A stretch of DNA of 64,000 nt from Novosphingobium aureum. GTDB taxonomy: Bacteria; Pseudomonadota; Alphaproteobacteria; Sphingomonadales; Sphingomonadaceae. The notes beneath the pieces are model-generated. The model saw only the letters and a list, made by a program, of their open reading frames with translations, did no database searches and had not been told where the DNA came from. The position numbers were made by a program, and so were the translations under genes. Positions within the stretch are counted from its first letter, which is position 1. Each line of letters opens with the position of its first letter. Of this stretch, positions 25,337-33,367 are shown in pieces. The DNA is taken from contig NZ_JADZGI010000003.1 of NCBI RefSeq assembly GCF_015865035.1, forward strand, positions 248,001 to 312,000. Reading direction: 5' to 3'.

Positions 25337-26566
25337 ATGGCGAGGGTTATGGAAGGCGTGAGGGTGCTCGAAGTGGCGCAGTTCACATTCGTGCCTGCCG
25401 CCGGTGCGGTCCTTGCCGACTGGGGCGCCGACGTCATCAAGATCGAGCATCCCGTGCGCGGCGATACCCAGCGCGGCTTTCTCAACATGGGCGGGGTCAC
25501 GCTCGACCCGCAGCGCCACACCTTGTTCGAACACCCCAACCGCGGCAAGCGCTCGGTCGGCGTCGACTTCACCACGCCCGAAGGGCAGGAAGTGCTCTAC
25601 GAACTGGCGAAGCACTGCGACGTGTTCCTGACGAACTACCTGCCCAAGCACCGGCGCAAGTACAATTTCGACGTCGAGCACATCCGCCGCGCCAATCCCA
25701 ACATCATCTACGCGCGCGGCAGTGCCTGGGGCGACAAGGGCCCCGAGCGCGAACTCGGCGGTTTCGACGGCACCGCCTTCTGGAGCCGCAGCGGCATCGC
25801 CGACTGCATGACCCCGCCCGAAATGGACGGCCCGCTCAGCCAGGGCATCCAGGCCTTCGGCGATTCCATCGGTGGCATGTTCATCGCCGGCGGCATCTCG
25901 GCGGCGCTGTTCCACCGCGAACGTACCGGCGAGGCCAAGGAACTCGACGTCTCGCTGCTCTCGACCGCGACATGGGCGGCGGGCGCCAACATGGCGCAGG
26001 CGCTGGAGACCGGGGTCATCACCCGCAATCCCATGCCAAGCTCGGGCGGCAACGCGCGCAATCCCTTCATGGGCAACTTCCGCACGAGCGACGGGCGCAC
26101 GATCAACTTGTGCATGGTCAGCCCGACCGGGCTGATCGAGGACACTTTCGCCCATGTCGGTCGTCCCGAGGCCGCGGCGGACCCGCGCTTCGCCGATCCG
26201 CTCAGCCTCATCAAGAATGCCACCGCCGCGAGCGAGATTCTCGTCGAAGCCTTCGCCCAGCACCCCTTCGCCTACTGGCGCGAGCACCTGCGCACGATGA
26301 AGGGCCAGTGGGCGCCGATCCTCAACCTGCTCGAACTGGCCGAGGAAGAGCAGGTCAAGGCCAACGACCACATCATCGAGGTCGCCGCCGCGGACGGCAG
26401 CGACAAGCCGCTCAGGCTCTCGCGCAGCCCGGTCGAATGGGACCACGAGCCGATCGAGACGACGCGTTCACCCCAGCCCAGCGAACACACCGAACTGGTG
26501 CTGATGGAGTTGGGCCTCGAATGGGACCGCATCGAGAAGCTCAAGTCCACCGGCGCCATCGCCTGA
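25337..26566 (+). CDS. CaiB/BaiF family (family III) CoA-transferase
   Basis: 409 residues starting MARVMEGVRVLEVAQ, chosen for the AGGGGAG ribosome site and the usual family N-terminus. Landmarks: FVPAAGAVLADWGADVIKIEHP, NRGKRSVGVDFTTPEG, the active-site region ending DVFLTNYLP, RGSAWGDKGPE, and the small-domain segment FRTSDGRTINLCM. The catalytic Asp of the family lies in the segment after the mid-protein FDGTAFWSRSG. It should move CoA between carboxylic acids. First gene of a tight run continuing to the amidohydrolase; 37 bases precede the next gene. Confidence 0.92.
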   Translation: MARVMEGVRVLEVAQFTFVPAAGAVLADWGADVIKIEHPVRGDTQRGFLNMGGVTLDPQRHTLFEHPNRGKRSVGVDFTTPEGQEVLYELAKHCDVFLTNYLPKHRRKYNFDVEHIRRANPNIIYARGSAWGDKGPERELGGFDGTAFWSRSGIADCMTPPEMDGPLSQGIQAFGDSIGGMFIAGGISAALFHRERTGEAKELDVSLLSTATWAAGANMAQALETGVITRNPMPSSGGNARNPFMGNFRTSDGRTINLCMVSPTGLIEDTFAHVGRPEAAADPRFADPLSLIKNATAASEILVEAFAQHPFAYWREHLRTMKGQWAPILNLLELAEEEQVKANDHIIEVAAADGSDKPLRLSRSPVEWDHEPIETTRSPQPSEHTELVLMELGLEWDRIEKLKSTGAIA

Positions 26567-26603
26567 CCCGCCTATCACCAGACACCACAGACAGGACACA
26601 GCC

Positions 26604-26891
26604 ATGAAACCCGGGACCCGCCTCAAGAGCGCCACCTGCGACACCGAAGTGATGGTCATCCGCGCAGGGGCCGGCACCATCGAATGCGGCGGCAAGCCGA
26701 TGGCCGAGGACAAGCAGGACGGCGGCGAGCCCGATGCGGCGCACGCGCAGGGCACGCTGATCGGCAAGCGCTACGTCGACGCCGGCAACAGCTTCGAGCT
26801 GCTCTGCGTGAAACCGGGCAAGGGTTCGCTCTCGGTCGACGGCACGCCGCTCTCGACCAAGGATGCCAAGCCGCTTCCGGCCTCGGACTGA
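26604..26891 (+). CDS. Small conserved-type protein between CoA-transferase and CoA-ligase
   Basis: 95 residues. It starts MKPGTRLKSATCDTEVMVIRAG, has TIECGGKPM in the middle, then LIGKRYVDAGNSFELLCVKPGKGSLSVDG. It is a small beta-rich protein with three Cys residues (in ATCDTE, IECGG and LLCVK), which could bind metal or form a redox site. I have no family name for it. Position suggests a role tied to the CoA-ester pathway: it is 37 bases after the CoA-transferase and 20 before the ligase. A clear protein-like composition and operon spacing support it as real. Confidence 0.72.
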   Translation: MKPGTRLKSATCDTEVMVIRAGAGTIECGGKPMAEDKQDGGEPDAAHAQGTLIGKRYVDAGNSFELLCVKPGKGSLSVDGTPLSTKDAKPLPASD

Positions 26892-26911
26892 CACGAAAGG
26901 GCCCCCGCGCG

Positions 26912-28414
26912 ATGAACATCGCCCTCTTCCTCGAGATGGCCGCGGGTGCCGCACCCGAGCGCATCGCGCTGGTCTGCGACGACGCCGGCGAGACCCGGCG
27001 CTTTACGTACGCCGCGCTGTACGAAGCGGCGCGCGGGGCGGCCACGCTGATCCGCGAAAGCGGCGCCGAATATGTCGCGCTGCTCGACGAATCGAGCGAG
27101 GCCGCAGTTCTCGCGCTGTTCGGCGCGGCGCTCGCAGGCGTGCCCTATGTCCCGCTCAACTATCGCCTTGCCGACGCCGACCTCGCCGGGCTGCTCGCGC
27201 GCATCACGCCCTGCCTGCTGGTGGGCGACGTCGACCGTGTGCGAAGGCTCCACGACAATGGCGCCAACACCCTTTTCCAGCGGGCGGACTTCGTGCGCGC
27301 AGCGCAGGCCGCCACGCCGATCGAGGAAGCCGACGCCGGGCTCGGCGTCGCGGTCCAGCTGTTCACCAGCGGCACTACCGGCGCACCCAAGGCCGCGATC
27401 CTGCGCCACGCGAACCTTGCCAGCTACGTCATCGGCACGGTCGAGTTCGGCTCGGCGGACGAGGGCATGGGCCGGCTCGTCACCGTGCCGCCCTACCACA
27501 TCGCCGGTATCGCCGCGCTGCTCACCTCGATCTACGCGCAGTGCCGGATCGTGCTTCTGCCCGCCTTCACGCCCGAAAAGTGGCTCGACCTCGTCGCGCG
27601 CGAGAAGGTCACCAATGCCTTCGTGGTGCCGACCATGCTCGCCCGCGTGGTCGAGGCGATCCGCGGCGGTCACGAGGCCGACCTCTCCTCGCTCACCGCA
27701 TTGTCCTATGGCGGAGGCAAGATGCCGATCGAGCTGATCGGCGAGGCGCTCGACCTGTTCGAGCAGACCGCCTTCACCAATGCCTATGGCCTCACCGAGA
27801 CCAGCTCGACCATCGCCCTGCTCGGCCCCGAGGACCACCGCGCGGCAAAGGCCTCGTCCGATCCGAAGGTGCGCGCACGCCTCGCCTCGGTCGGGCGCCC
27901 GCTGCCCACGATCGAGCTGGAAATCCGCGACGATGAAGGCCATGTTCTGGGGCCCAACGAGGCAGGAGAGATCTTCGTGCGCGGCGAACAGGTATCGGGC
28001 GAATACAAGGAGCGCTCGGCGCTGACCGCCGATGGCTGGTTCCCCACGCGCGACGCCGGCTATCTCGACGACGAGGGCTACCTGTTCCTCTCGGGCCGCG
28101 CCGACGACGTCATCGTGCGCGGCGGCGAAAACATCTCGCCCGGCGAGATCGAGGACGTCCTGCTAGCCCACCCGGCGATCGCCGACGCCTGCGCCACCGG
28201 CATTCCCAGCCTCGAATGGGGCGAGGCGGTGGGCATCGCGGTGGTCCCCGCCGATGGCCACGAATGCCCCGCGCACGAGGAACTGTGCCGTCTGGTGCGC
28301 GAGCGCCTGCGCTCGAGCCGCGTGCCCGAAAGCTCGCTGGTGGTCGAGACCCTGCCCTACAACGAGATGGGCAAGCTGCTGCGCCGCGAGGTCAAGACCT
28401 GGTTCGCGCGGTGA
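26912..28414 (+). CDS. Acyl-CoA synthetase (AMP-dependent ligase)
   Basis: 500 residues starting MNIALFLEMAAGAAPERIAL. ANL-family motifs in order: the P-loop LFTSGTTGAPKAA (about residues 150-163), AYGLTETSS (A5), TRDAGYLDDEGYLFLSGRADD (A7/A8) and VRGGENISPGEIED. The catalytic Lys is near the C-terminus in NEMGKLLRRE. It activates a carboxylic acid via an acyl-adenylate to the CoA thioester. It shares a run with two CoA-transferases, so the cluster has redundant means to make CoA esters. The GTG start of the next gene is 8 bases after the stop. Confidence 0.92.
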   Translation: MNIALFLEMAAGAAPERIALVCDDAGETRRFTYAALYEAARGAATLIRESGAEYVALLDESSEAAVLALFGAALAGVPYVPLNYRLADADLAGLLARITPCLLVGDVDRVRRLHDNGANTLFQRADFVRAAQAATPIEEADAGLGVAVQLFTSGTTGAPKAAILRHANLASYVIGTVEFGSADEGMGRLVTVPPYHIAGIAALLTSIYAQCRIVLLPAFTPEKWLDLVAREKVTNAFVVPTMLARVVEAIRGGHEADLSSLTALSYGGGKMPIELIGEALDLFEQTAFTNAYGLTETSSTIALLGPEDHRAAKASSDPKVRARLASVGRPLPTIELEIRDDEGHVLGPNEAGEIFVRGEQVSGEYKERSALTADGWFPTRDAGYLDDEGYLFLSGRADDVIVRGGENISPGEIEDVLLAHPAIADACATGIPSLEWGEAVGIAVVPADGHECPAHEELCRLVRERLRSSRVPESSLVVETLPYNEMGKLLRREVKTWFAR

Positions 28415-28421
28415 ACACGCC

Positions 28422-29516
28422 GTGCCGCGCAGCCCCTTGCTGACCAGCGCGATCCCGCTCACCGGCTGGGCCCAGGACCGGCTCGACCGGCTTGCAGGTC
28501 TGGTCCCATCGGCTGCGCTGCCCGAGGCCGGGGCGCTGCTTGGCGAGCGCGCCGCGAGCCAGGGCTTCAGCGTGCCCGCACGAATCTCGTGCCATGGCGG
28601 TTGCCGGTTCTACCGCGCACGCGACGGATGGGTGGCGCTCAACCTCGCGCGCCGTGCCGACCGCGACCTTCTGCCGGCGCTGTTCTCCAGCGATAGCGTC
28701 ATCGATCTCGACGCCGCCTTTGCCGCAATCGCGCAGGATGAGGCCGTCGCGCGCGGCAGGTTGCTGGGCATGGCCATCGCGGGCCTGTCCGAAAGCCCCG
28801 TCTCGCCCGCGCTGGCCGTCACCGCGCGCGGCCCCGTGCGCGGCGCGCCAGCCCGACGCCCGCGCGTGCTCGACCTCACCGCGCTGTGGGCAGGCCCGCT
28901 CGCTGGCCGACTGCTGCACCTTTGCGGGGCGCATGTCACCCGCGTCGTCAGTGCGGGACGCGAAGACCCGCTCGAAGACAGCGACCCGGTGCACTTCGCG
29001 AGTCTCGCCGCGGGCAAGGCATCGTGCCGTCTCGACTTGCGCACCGGCGAGGGGCGCGCGCAGCTGGCCAGCCTGATCGCGCGAAGCGACATCGTCATCG
29101 AGGCCGCCCGCCCGCGCGCCCTGCGCCAGCTCGGCTTCGATGCCGACCAGCTGGTCAGAGAGCATCCCGGGCTCGTCTGGCTGACCATCACCGGCCACGG
29201 CATTGCCGCAGAGGCGGGCAACTGGGTCGGCTTCGGCGACGATACCGCCGTTGCCGGGGGCCTTTCCGCGCGCCTTCTCGCCGCGACCGGACAAGTCGGC
29301 TTCGTGGGCGATGCCATCGCCGACCCGCTGAGCGGGATCTTGGCCGCGCAGACCGCCATGGCCTGTCACCGTCGCGGCGAGGCTGCCCGCATCGTGCTCT
29401 CGATGAGCGCCAGCGTCGCGCTGGCCATAGCCGAGGATCGCACCCTCACCCGCGATCTCGTCGCGTGGGGCAAGCGTGTCGGCAGGCCCCTCGTTGCCCC
29501 TGCGGTACCATGCTGA
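28422..29516 (+). CDS. CoA-transferase family III protein with permuted-looking domain order
   Basis: 364 residues from a GTG at 28422 (VPRSPLLTS); no suitable ATG exists. The normal N-terminal block of this family, here LDLTALWAGPLAGRLLHLCGA, occurs only at about residue 150. RLDLRTGEGRAQLASLIARSDIVIEAARPRALRQLGF then follows, as in CaiB proteins. The first 140 residues contain DGWVALNLARRADRDLLPALF, which resembles the small domain usually found in the middle of the protein. The order therefore looks circularly permuted or truncated. A few related actinobacterial proteins seem similar from memory. Overlaps the amidohydrolase gene by 7 bases. Confidence 0.8.
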   Translation: MPRSPLLTSAIPLTGWAQDRLDRLAGLVPSAALPEAGALLGERAASQGFSVPARISCHGGCRFYRARDGWVALNLARRADRDLLPALFSSDSVIDLDAAFAAIAQDEAVARGRLLGMAIAGLSESPVSPALAVTARGPVRGAPARRPRVLDLTALWAGPLAGRLLHLCGAHVTRVVSAGREDPLEDSDPVHFASLAAGKASCRLDLRTGEGRAQLASLIARSDIVIEAARPRALRQLGFDADQLVREHPGLVWLTITGHGIAAEAGNWVGFGDDTAVAGGLSARLLAATGQVGFVGDAIADPLSGILAAQTAMACHRRGEAARIVLSMSASVALAIAEDRTLTRDLVAWGKRVGRPLVAPAVPC

Positions 29517-30970
29517 TCCGCAATGCCGAGATATGGGCCACTGGCGCGCCGGGCATCTGCCGTGACGTTCGCGTGGGTGACACGCGCATCGAGGCGGTGG
29601 GTGCGCTGTCTCCCCGTCCCGGCGAGCGGGTGATCGATGCCCGGGGCGCTGCACTGCTGCCCGGCCTTCACGATCATCACATCCACCTCGCCGCAACGGC
29701 GGCGGCGCGCGCCTCGCTGGACTGCGGCCCTCCCGCGGTCTGCGACGAAAGCGCGCTTAGGCAAGCGCTGCGCAGGGCCGGCGGCAGCGGCTGGCTGCGG
29801 GCAACCGGCTACCACGAGAGCGTCGCGGGAATGCTGCGCCGCGAGGACCTAGATGGATGGTTGCCCGAGCGCCCGTTGCGCATCCAGCACCGCTCGGGCC
29901 GGATGTGGTTCCTCAACAGCCGGGCTCTCGACCTCCTGCTCGAGAACGCCGCCCCGCCGTCCGGCCTCGAGCGCGACGCTGGGGGCTGGACCGGACGACT
30001 ATTCGACGAGGACGCATGGCTGCGCCGCGTGCTCGCCGGCTCGCCCCCCGACCTCACGGCCCTCGGGCGGGACCTTTCGCGCTACGGCGTGACCGGGGTC
30101 ACCGACATGTCGCCCAACAATAATGCCGAGACGGTCGCCTGGCTCGCCTCGGCGCGGCAAGACGGCTTCGCCCCGCAGGTGGTCATCGCCGGAACGCGCG
30201 AACTGGCCGAAGTCGCGATGCCGCCGGGACTGGCGCTGGGCCCGGTGAAGATCCACCTGCACGAGGCCGCCTTGCCCGATCTCGATGCGCAGATCGCCCT
30301 TGCCCGCCGCGCCCATGCGCAAGGTCGCGGTCTCGCCATCCATTGCACCACCGAGGTCGAGCTGGTCTTCGCGCTCGCCCTGCTGCGCGAGGCCGGTCCC
30401 GTCCGCGGCGACCGCATCGAACACGCAGGCATCGCCCCTGACGCGCTCGTCGCCCAAATCGCCGAGCTCGGACTGCAGGTAGTGAGCCAGCCCGCCTTCA
30501 TCGCCGAACGTGGCGACCAGTATCGGAAAGGCGTCGCGAGCGAGGACTGGCCGCACCTCTATCGCCTGCGCGCCTTCCGCAAGGCCGGTGTCGTGCTGGC
30601 GGCGGGCAGCGACGCGCCTTACGGTACCATCGACCCATGGGCGGCGATGCGCGCGGCCTGCACGCGGCGCACCCGCGAGGGGCACGTCATCGGACCTGCC
30701 GAAAGCCTCGATCCCGAACAGGCGCTAGACCTGTTCCTCGCAGATCCCCTCGATCTCGCGCGCCAGCGCCGTGTCGAGCCGGGTGCCGCGGCCGATCTGT
30801 GCCTGCTCGACCGCCCCTGGAACGAAGCCCGCGAACAGCTCGATGGCGCGATGGTGCGCGCCACGATTTCAGCCGGGCGCCTTGTCCACGAGCGCCCGGT
30901 CCTCGCCCACGACAGCATCGACGAGCCCCCAGTCACGCGCCGTGCTCACGCCGATACGGCGGCCCGATAG
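29510..30970 (+). CDS. Amidohydrolase family 3 protein (YtcJ-like)
   Basis: 486 residues starting MLIRNAEIWATG, overlapping the preceding gene by 7 bases. The metal motif HxH is in LPGLHDHHIHL (about H57, H59). A possible carboxylated Lys is in GPVKIHLHE, a His in AIHCTTE, a His in RIEHAG and the Asp in AAGSDAPYG. The C-terminal beta-sandwich re-forms with the N-terminal one (GAAADLCLLDRPW). Family members hydrolyse amide or ester bonds, often of formamides. The last 102 bases overlap the 3' end of the oppositely oriented crotonase-like gene. Substrate unknown. Confidence 0.88.
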   Translation: MLIRNAEIWATGAPGICRDVRVGDTRIEAVGALSPRPGERVIDARGAALLPGLHDHHIHLAATAAARASLDCGPPAVCDESALRQALRRAGGSGWLRATGYHESVAGMLRREDLDGWLPERPLRIQHRSGRMWFLNSRALDLLLENAAPPSGLERDAGGWTGRLFDEDAWLRRVLAGSPPDLTALGRDLSRYGVTGVTDMSPNNNAETVAWLASARQDGFAPQVVIAGTRELAEVAMPPGLALGPVKIHLHEAALPDLDAQIALARRAHAQGRGLAIHCTTEVELVFALALLREAGPVRGDRIEHAGIAPDALVAQIAELGLQVVSQPAFIAERGDQYRKGVASEDWPHLYRLRAFRKAGVVLAAGSDAPYGTIDPWAAMRAACTRRTREGHVIGPAESLDPEQALDLFLADPLDLARQRRVEPGAAADLCLLDRPWNEAREQLDGAMVRATISAGRLVHERPVLAHDSIDEPPVTRRAHADTAAR

Positions 30971-31900
30971 CACCATCAGCGCGGTGCGCTGCCGCCCGAT
31001 CTTGCGCGAGAGCGAGACACAGCCGCCCGCGCCGGGAAGCAGGCCCATCGCCAGTTCGGGCAAGTGGAATATCGCGTCCTCATGCGCCTCGATGCGCCCC
31101 CATGCCGCCAGTTCGAGCGATGCCCCGACACACAATCCCTGCACAGTGCTGACCATGCGCGAACGGCAGCGGGCTGCGGCGAGCGCGGGCAGCGTCCGCA
31201 TCCGGATCGCATGGGCCTGTGCCGGATCGCGCGTGGTTCCAAACTCCGACAGGTCGGCGCCTGCCCCGAAGGCCCGTCCCGCACCGCGCAGCTCGACACG
31301 CGCGATGGTCGGGTCGATTGCTGCGAGGTCGAAGGCCTCGCGCAAGGCGTCGCGCATCGCCGCGTCGATGGCGTTGCGCGCATGGGGCCGATCGACCTCA
31401 ATCGACAGGACATCGCCGCGGCGCGCGACACGCAGCTCGCCACCGGGTAATCTTGCTGCCGGCGCGCGGGTGCCCAGCCAGTCGCGGTATTCGGCGCCTC
31501 CCTGCAAGGTCGCATAGGCGAGCGATTCGACGAGCAGCGCAGACATCGGGTCCATGCCCTCGATCGTGCGCAGCAACTGGACCAGCACCCCGGCCGCGAG
31601 CGGGCGCGCGAGGATCGCGGTGAGCAGGCTCTCGGCGCGCACCGGCGCTTCGACCACGCAGTCGAGAGAGGCCGCGAGGGGGTGGTCCGAATCACCCAGC
31701 CCGATCACCGGACAGGGCGGCAGGTCCGAAAGGCTTGCCAAACGATTGCACTCGGGCGGCACGTGCTCGAGGTCGATCATGACGAGGGGCACGCGCGCAT
31801 CCGGAAGGCCGTCTCGCAGTGCAGCAATGTCAAGAATATAATCTTCTATACCCACGCGAAACCCTTGCATTTCAGCCATTCCCGGCTCCAACTGCGACAT
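30869..31900 (-). CDS. Enoyl-CoA hydratase/isomerase-like protein with N-terminal half-domain
   Basis: 343 residues, about 80 longer than a plain crotonase. The crotonase core begins near residue 155 (LSIEVDRPHARNAIDAAM), with GRAFGAGADLSEFG, LCVGASLELAAWG and HLPELAMGLLPGAGG. The first hydratase Glu is kept; the second is not (RTALMVLSG). The N-terminal 150 residues include a segment like a crotonase C-terminal helix region (VESLAYATLQGGAEYRDWL), suggesting a degenerate partial duplication. A Met at 31879 is an alternative start. It is divergent from the IclR gene and overlaps the amidohydrolase 3' end by 102 bases. Confidence 0.8.
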   Translation of the reverse strand: MSQLEPGMAEMQGFRVGIEDYILDIAALRDGLPDARVPLVMIDLEHVPPECNRLASLSDLPPCPVIGLGDSDHPLAASLDCVVEAPVRAESLLTAILARPLAAGVLVQLLRTIEGMDPMSALLVESLAYATLQGGAEYRDWLGTRAPAARLPGGELRVARRGDVLSIEVDRPHARNAIDAAMRDALREAFDLAAIDPTIARVELRGAGRAFGAGADLSEFGTTRDPAQAHAIRMRTLPALAAARCRSRMVSTVQGLCVGASLELAAWGRIEAHEDAIFHLPELAMGLLPGAGGCVSLSRKIGRQRTALMVLSGRRIGVSTARDWGLVDAVVGEDRALVDKAPG

Positions 31901-31936
31901 AGCGCAAGCACAAAAACCGATATGGTGTCATTTTTC

Positions 31937-31961
31937 TTGACTTGGGCATCCGGCAAGTCAA
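31937..31961. promoter_or_regulatory. Inverted-repeat operator candidate for the IclR regulator
   Basis: TTGACTTG and CAAGTCAA are perfect 8-bp arms with a 9-base spacer. The repeat is centred between the divergent crotonase-like gene (start 31900) and the IclR gene (start 31995). Position and symmetry fit a site controlling both. Confidence 0.58.
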
Positions 31962-31994
31962 CACTGCTGTTCAATAAGAGTAGTGGAGAGAGAC

Positions 31995-32792
31995 ATGCTG
32001 GCACACACATCGAACAAGGCGAAAATCGCACGGCGGGTGGTCGAGGTTCTTCAGTTCTTCGACGAGGCCCACCCCCAGGCAACGGTCATGGACATCGTAC
32101 GTCGTTACGACCGTCCGCAATCGAGCACTTCGGAATTGCTTTCGAGCCTTGTCGAACTCGGCATTCTCTACAAGGACGGCCAGAGCCGCTCCTATCGCCC
32201 GACCCCGCGCGCCGCGATGCTCGGCGGGTCGACCCAGGCCCCGATCATCCGCGACGGGCGCCTCACTCTCCTGCTCGACCGCCTGCAGGCACAATCGGGC
32301 CTGACCGTCGCGCTGTTCGGCCTCGTCGGTGTCGAAGCGCAGGTCTTCAACTGCCGCTCGGCCACCAACCGCCGCGCCGGCATGTTCTGCGAGAACTTCA
32401 CCGGAGGCCAGACCGAGCGCCTGACCGACAGCGCCGTTGGCCGCCTCCTGCTCTCGACCCTTTCGCGCCCGCGCCGCGAAGGCATCGTGCGCCGCCTCAA
32501 CGCCGAAGCGCCGGGCGAGCACATCCCCTATCCCGACATGCTCGCGATGATCGACCAGTACGAACGCAAGGGCATGGCCACCGGCGAGGCCGGTTTCGGC
32601 GTCGATGCCGAGGCCTGCGCCGCGCTCATCCCGGCCTATGCCGTCGACCAGCCCATGGCGATCGGCTTCGTCTACCGCCCTTCCTCGAGCATCGACGTCG
32701 AGGCGCTGCAGGACATGCTCAAGGACGCCATCCACCACGCGATCGAGCGCGAGGACAACCACTCGGTCACCCCGCTCGTCGCCGCAGCCTGA
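31995..32792 (+). CDS. IclR family transcriptional regulator
   Basis: 265 residues from MLAHTSNKAK; GGAGAG 5 bases upstream decides for this ATG over the in-frame GTG at 31983. The N-terminal winged helix (residues about 10-75) contains ARRVVEVLQFFDEAHPQATVMDIV and QSSTSELLSSLVELGILYKDG. The ligand-binding GAF-like domain includes LTDSAVGRLLLSTL and AIGFVYRPSSS. It is divergent from the crotonase-like gene, with a 25-base inverted repeat between them, and ends in a strong terminator. Probably it governs the 25337-31900 pathway; the inducer is unknown. Confidence 0.9.
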   Translation: MLAHTSNKAKIARRVVEVLQFFDEAHPQATVMDIVRRYDRPQSSTSELLSSLVELGILYKDGQSRSYRPTPRAAMLGGSTQAPIIRDGRLTLLLDRLQAQSGLTVALFGLVGVEAQVFNCRSATNRRAGMFCENFTGGQTERLTDSAVGRLLLSTLSRPRREGIVRRLNAEAPGEHIPYPDMLAMIDQYERKGMATGEAGFGVDAEACAALIPAYAVDQPMAIGFVYRPSSSIDVEALQDMLKDAIHHAIEREDNHSVTPLVAAA

Positions 32793-32890
32793 CACTGCGG
32801 CGCCGTCCGCCGCGGCGCGTGGCCACGAGGCCGACGCGCTGCAAGCGGGCCGGGATCGCGCAGACCCGGAATATCGACAGCTCCCACGAG

Positions 32891-32924
32891 AAAGGGCCAG
32901 CTCTTCATGAGCTGGCCCTTTTTT
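32891..32924 (+). terminator. Strong rho-independent terminator after the IclR gene
   Basis: AAAGGGCCAGCTC and GAGCTGGCCCTTT form a 13-bp stem with a five-base loop (TTCAT). The T-run at 32919-32924 overlaps the right arm. It lies about 100 bases after the IclR stop. Confidence 0.92.
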
Positions 32925-33233
32925 GTCGTCCATCCCTGACGCGTGGCACGTGCGATCGCAGGCGAAAGACACGAGCAAGCCTGCACAAGCCTGCCGCACA
33001 GTTCGCCTCGGCCTGCCGGCCGGGCACCGCTCCTCGCTACGACCCTGGGCCCAAGCTGGGCCGCCGGATAGCTACGCTGCGCCAGATAAACCCGGCAGCC
33101 AGAGCCCGCTGCCCTGTGCTCGCACCACCTGCACACCACTGCGAGGCAGAACCGGTCTTCGCGTGTTTCCTCAGGGCCGGTGTCCATGGGCCGGCCCTTT
33201 CTACGAGACCGTAGGCTCGCCAACCGCAGGTAC

Positions 33234-33266
33234 AAAAAAGGGACCAGGTCTTTCCGACCCGGCCCC
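33234..33266 (-). terminator. Minus-strand terminator of the amidohydrolase/P450 operon
   Basis: GGGACCAGGTC and GACCCGGCCC pair imperfectly around TTTCC, and on the minus strand the stem is followed by TTTTTT. It lies about 100 bases after the stop at 33368. Confidence 0.65.
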
Positions 33267-33304
33267 TCTGGGTGCCGTCGCGATTGCTTTCAGCACCTGA
33301 TGGT

Positions 33305-33345
33305 TTCCTGCACGAACGCCGTTACCCCAGTCGTTCGTGCAGGAA
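33305..33345. repeat. Perfect 14-bp inverted repeat downstream of the amidohydrolase
   Basis: TTCCTGCACGAACG (33305-33318) and its exact complement CGTTCGTGCAGGAA (33332-33345) are separated by 13 bases. A GTTACCC direct repeat lies just inside and just outside the right arm. No T-run follows. It may be a transcript-end stem or a REP-like element. Confidence 0.6.
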
Positions 33346-33367
33346 GCCCGTTACCCTTGCCGTGCGC

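Larger units (their letters stand above)
32793..33367. other. Long convergent spacer with terminators and inverted repeat, no gene seen
   Basis: 575 bases between convergent IclR and amidohydrolase genes. It contains the IclR terminator (32891-32924), a minus-strand terminator (33234-33266) and a 14-bp inverted repeat (33305-33345). The open frames across it are shadows without ribosome sites or recognisable domains. I see no RNA gene, though an sRNA ending at 33240 is possible. Confidence 0.6.
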
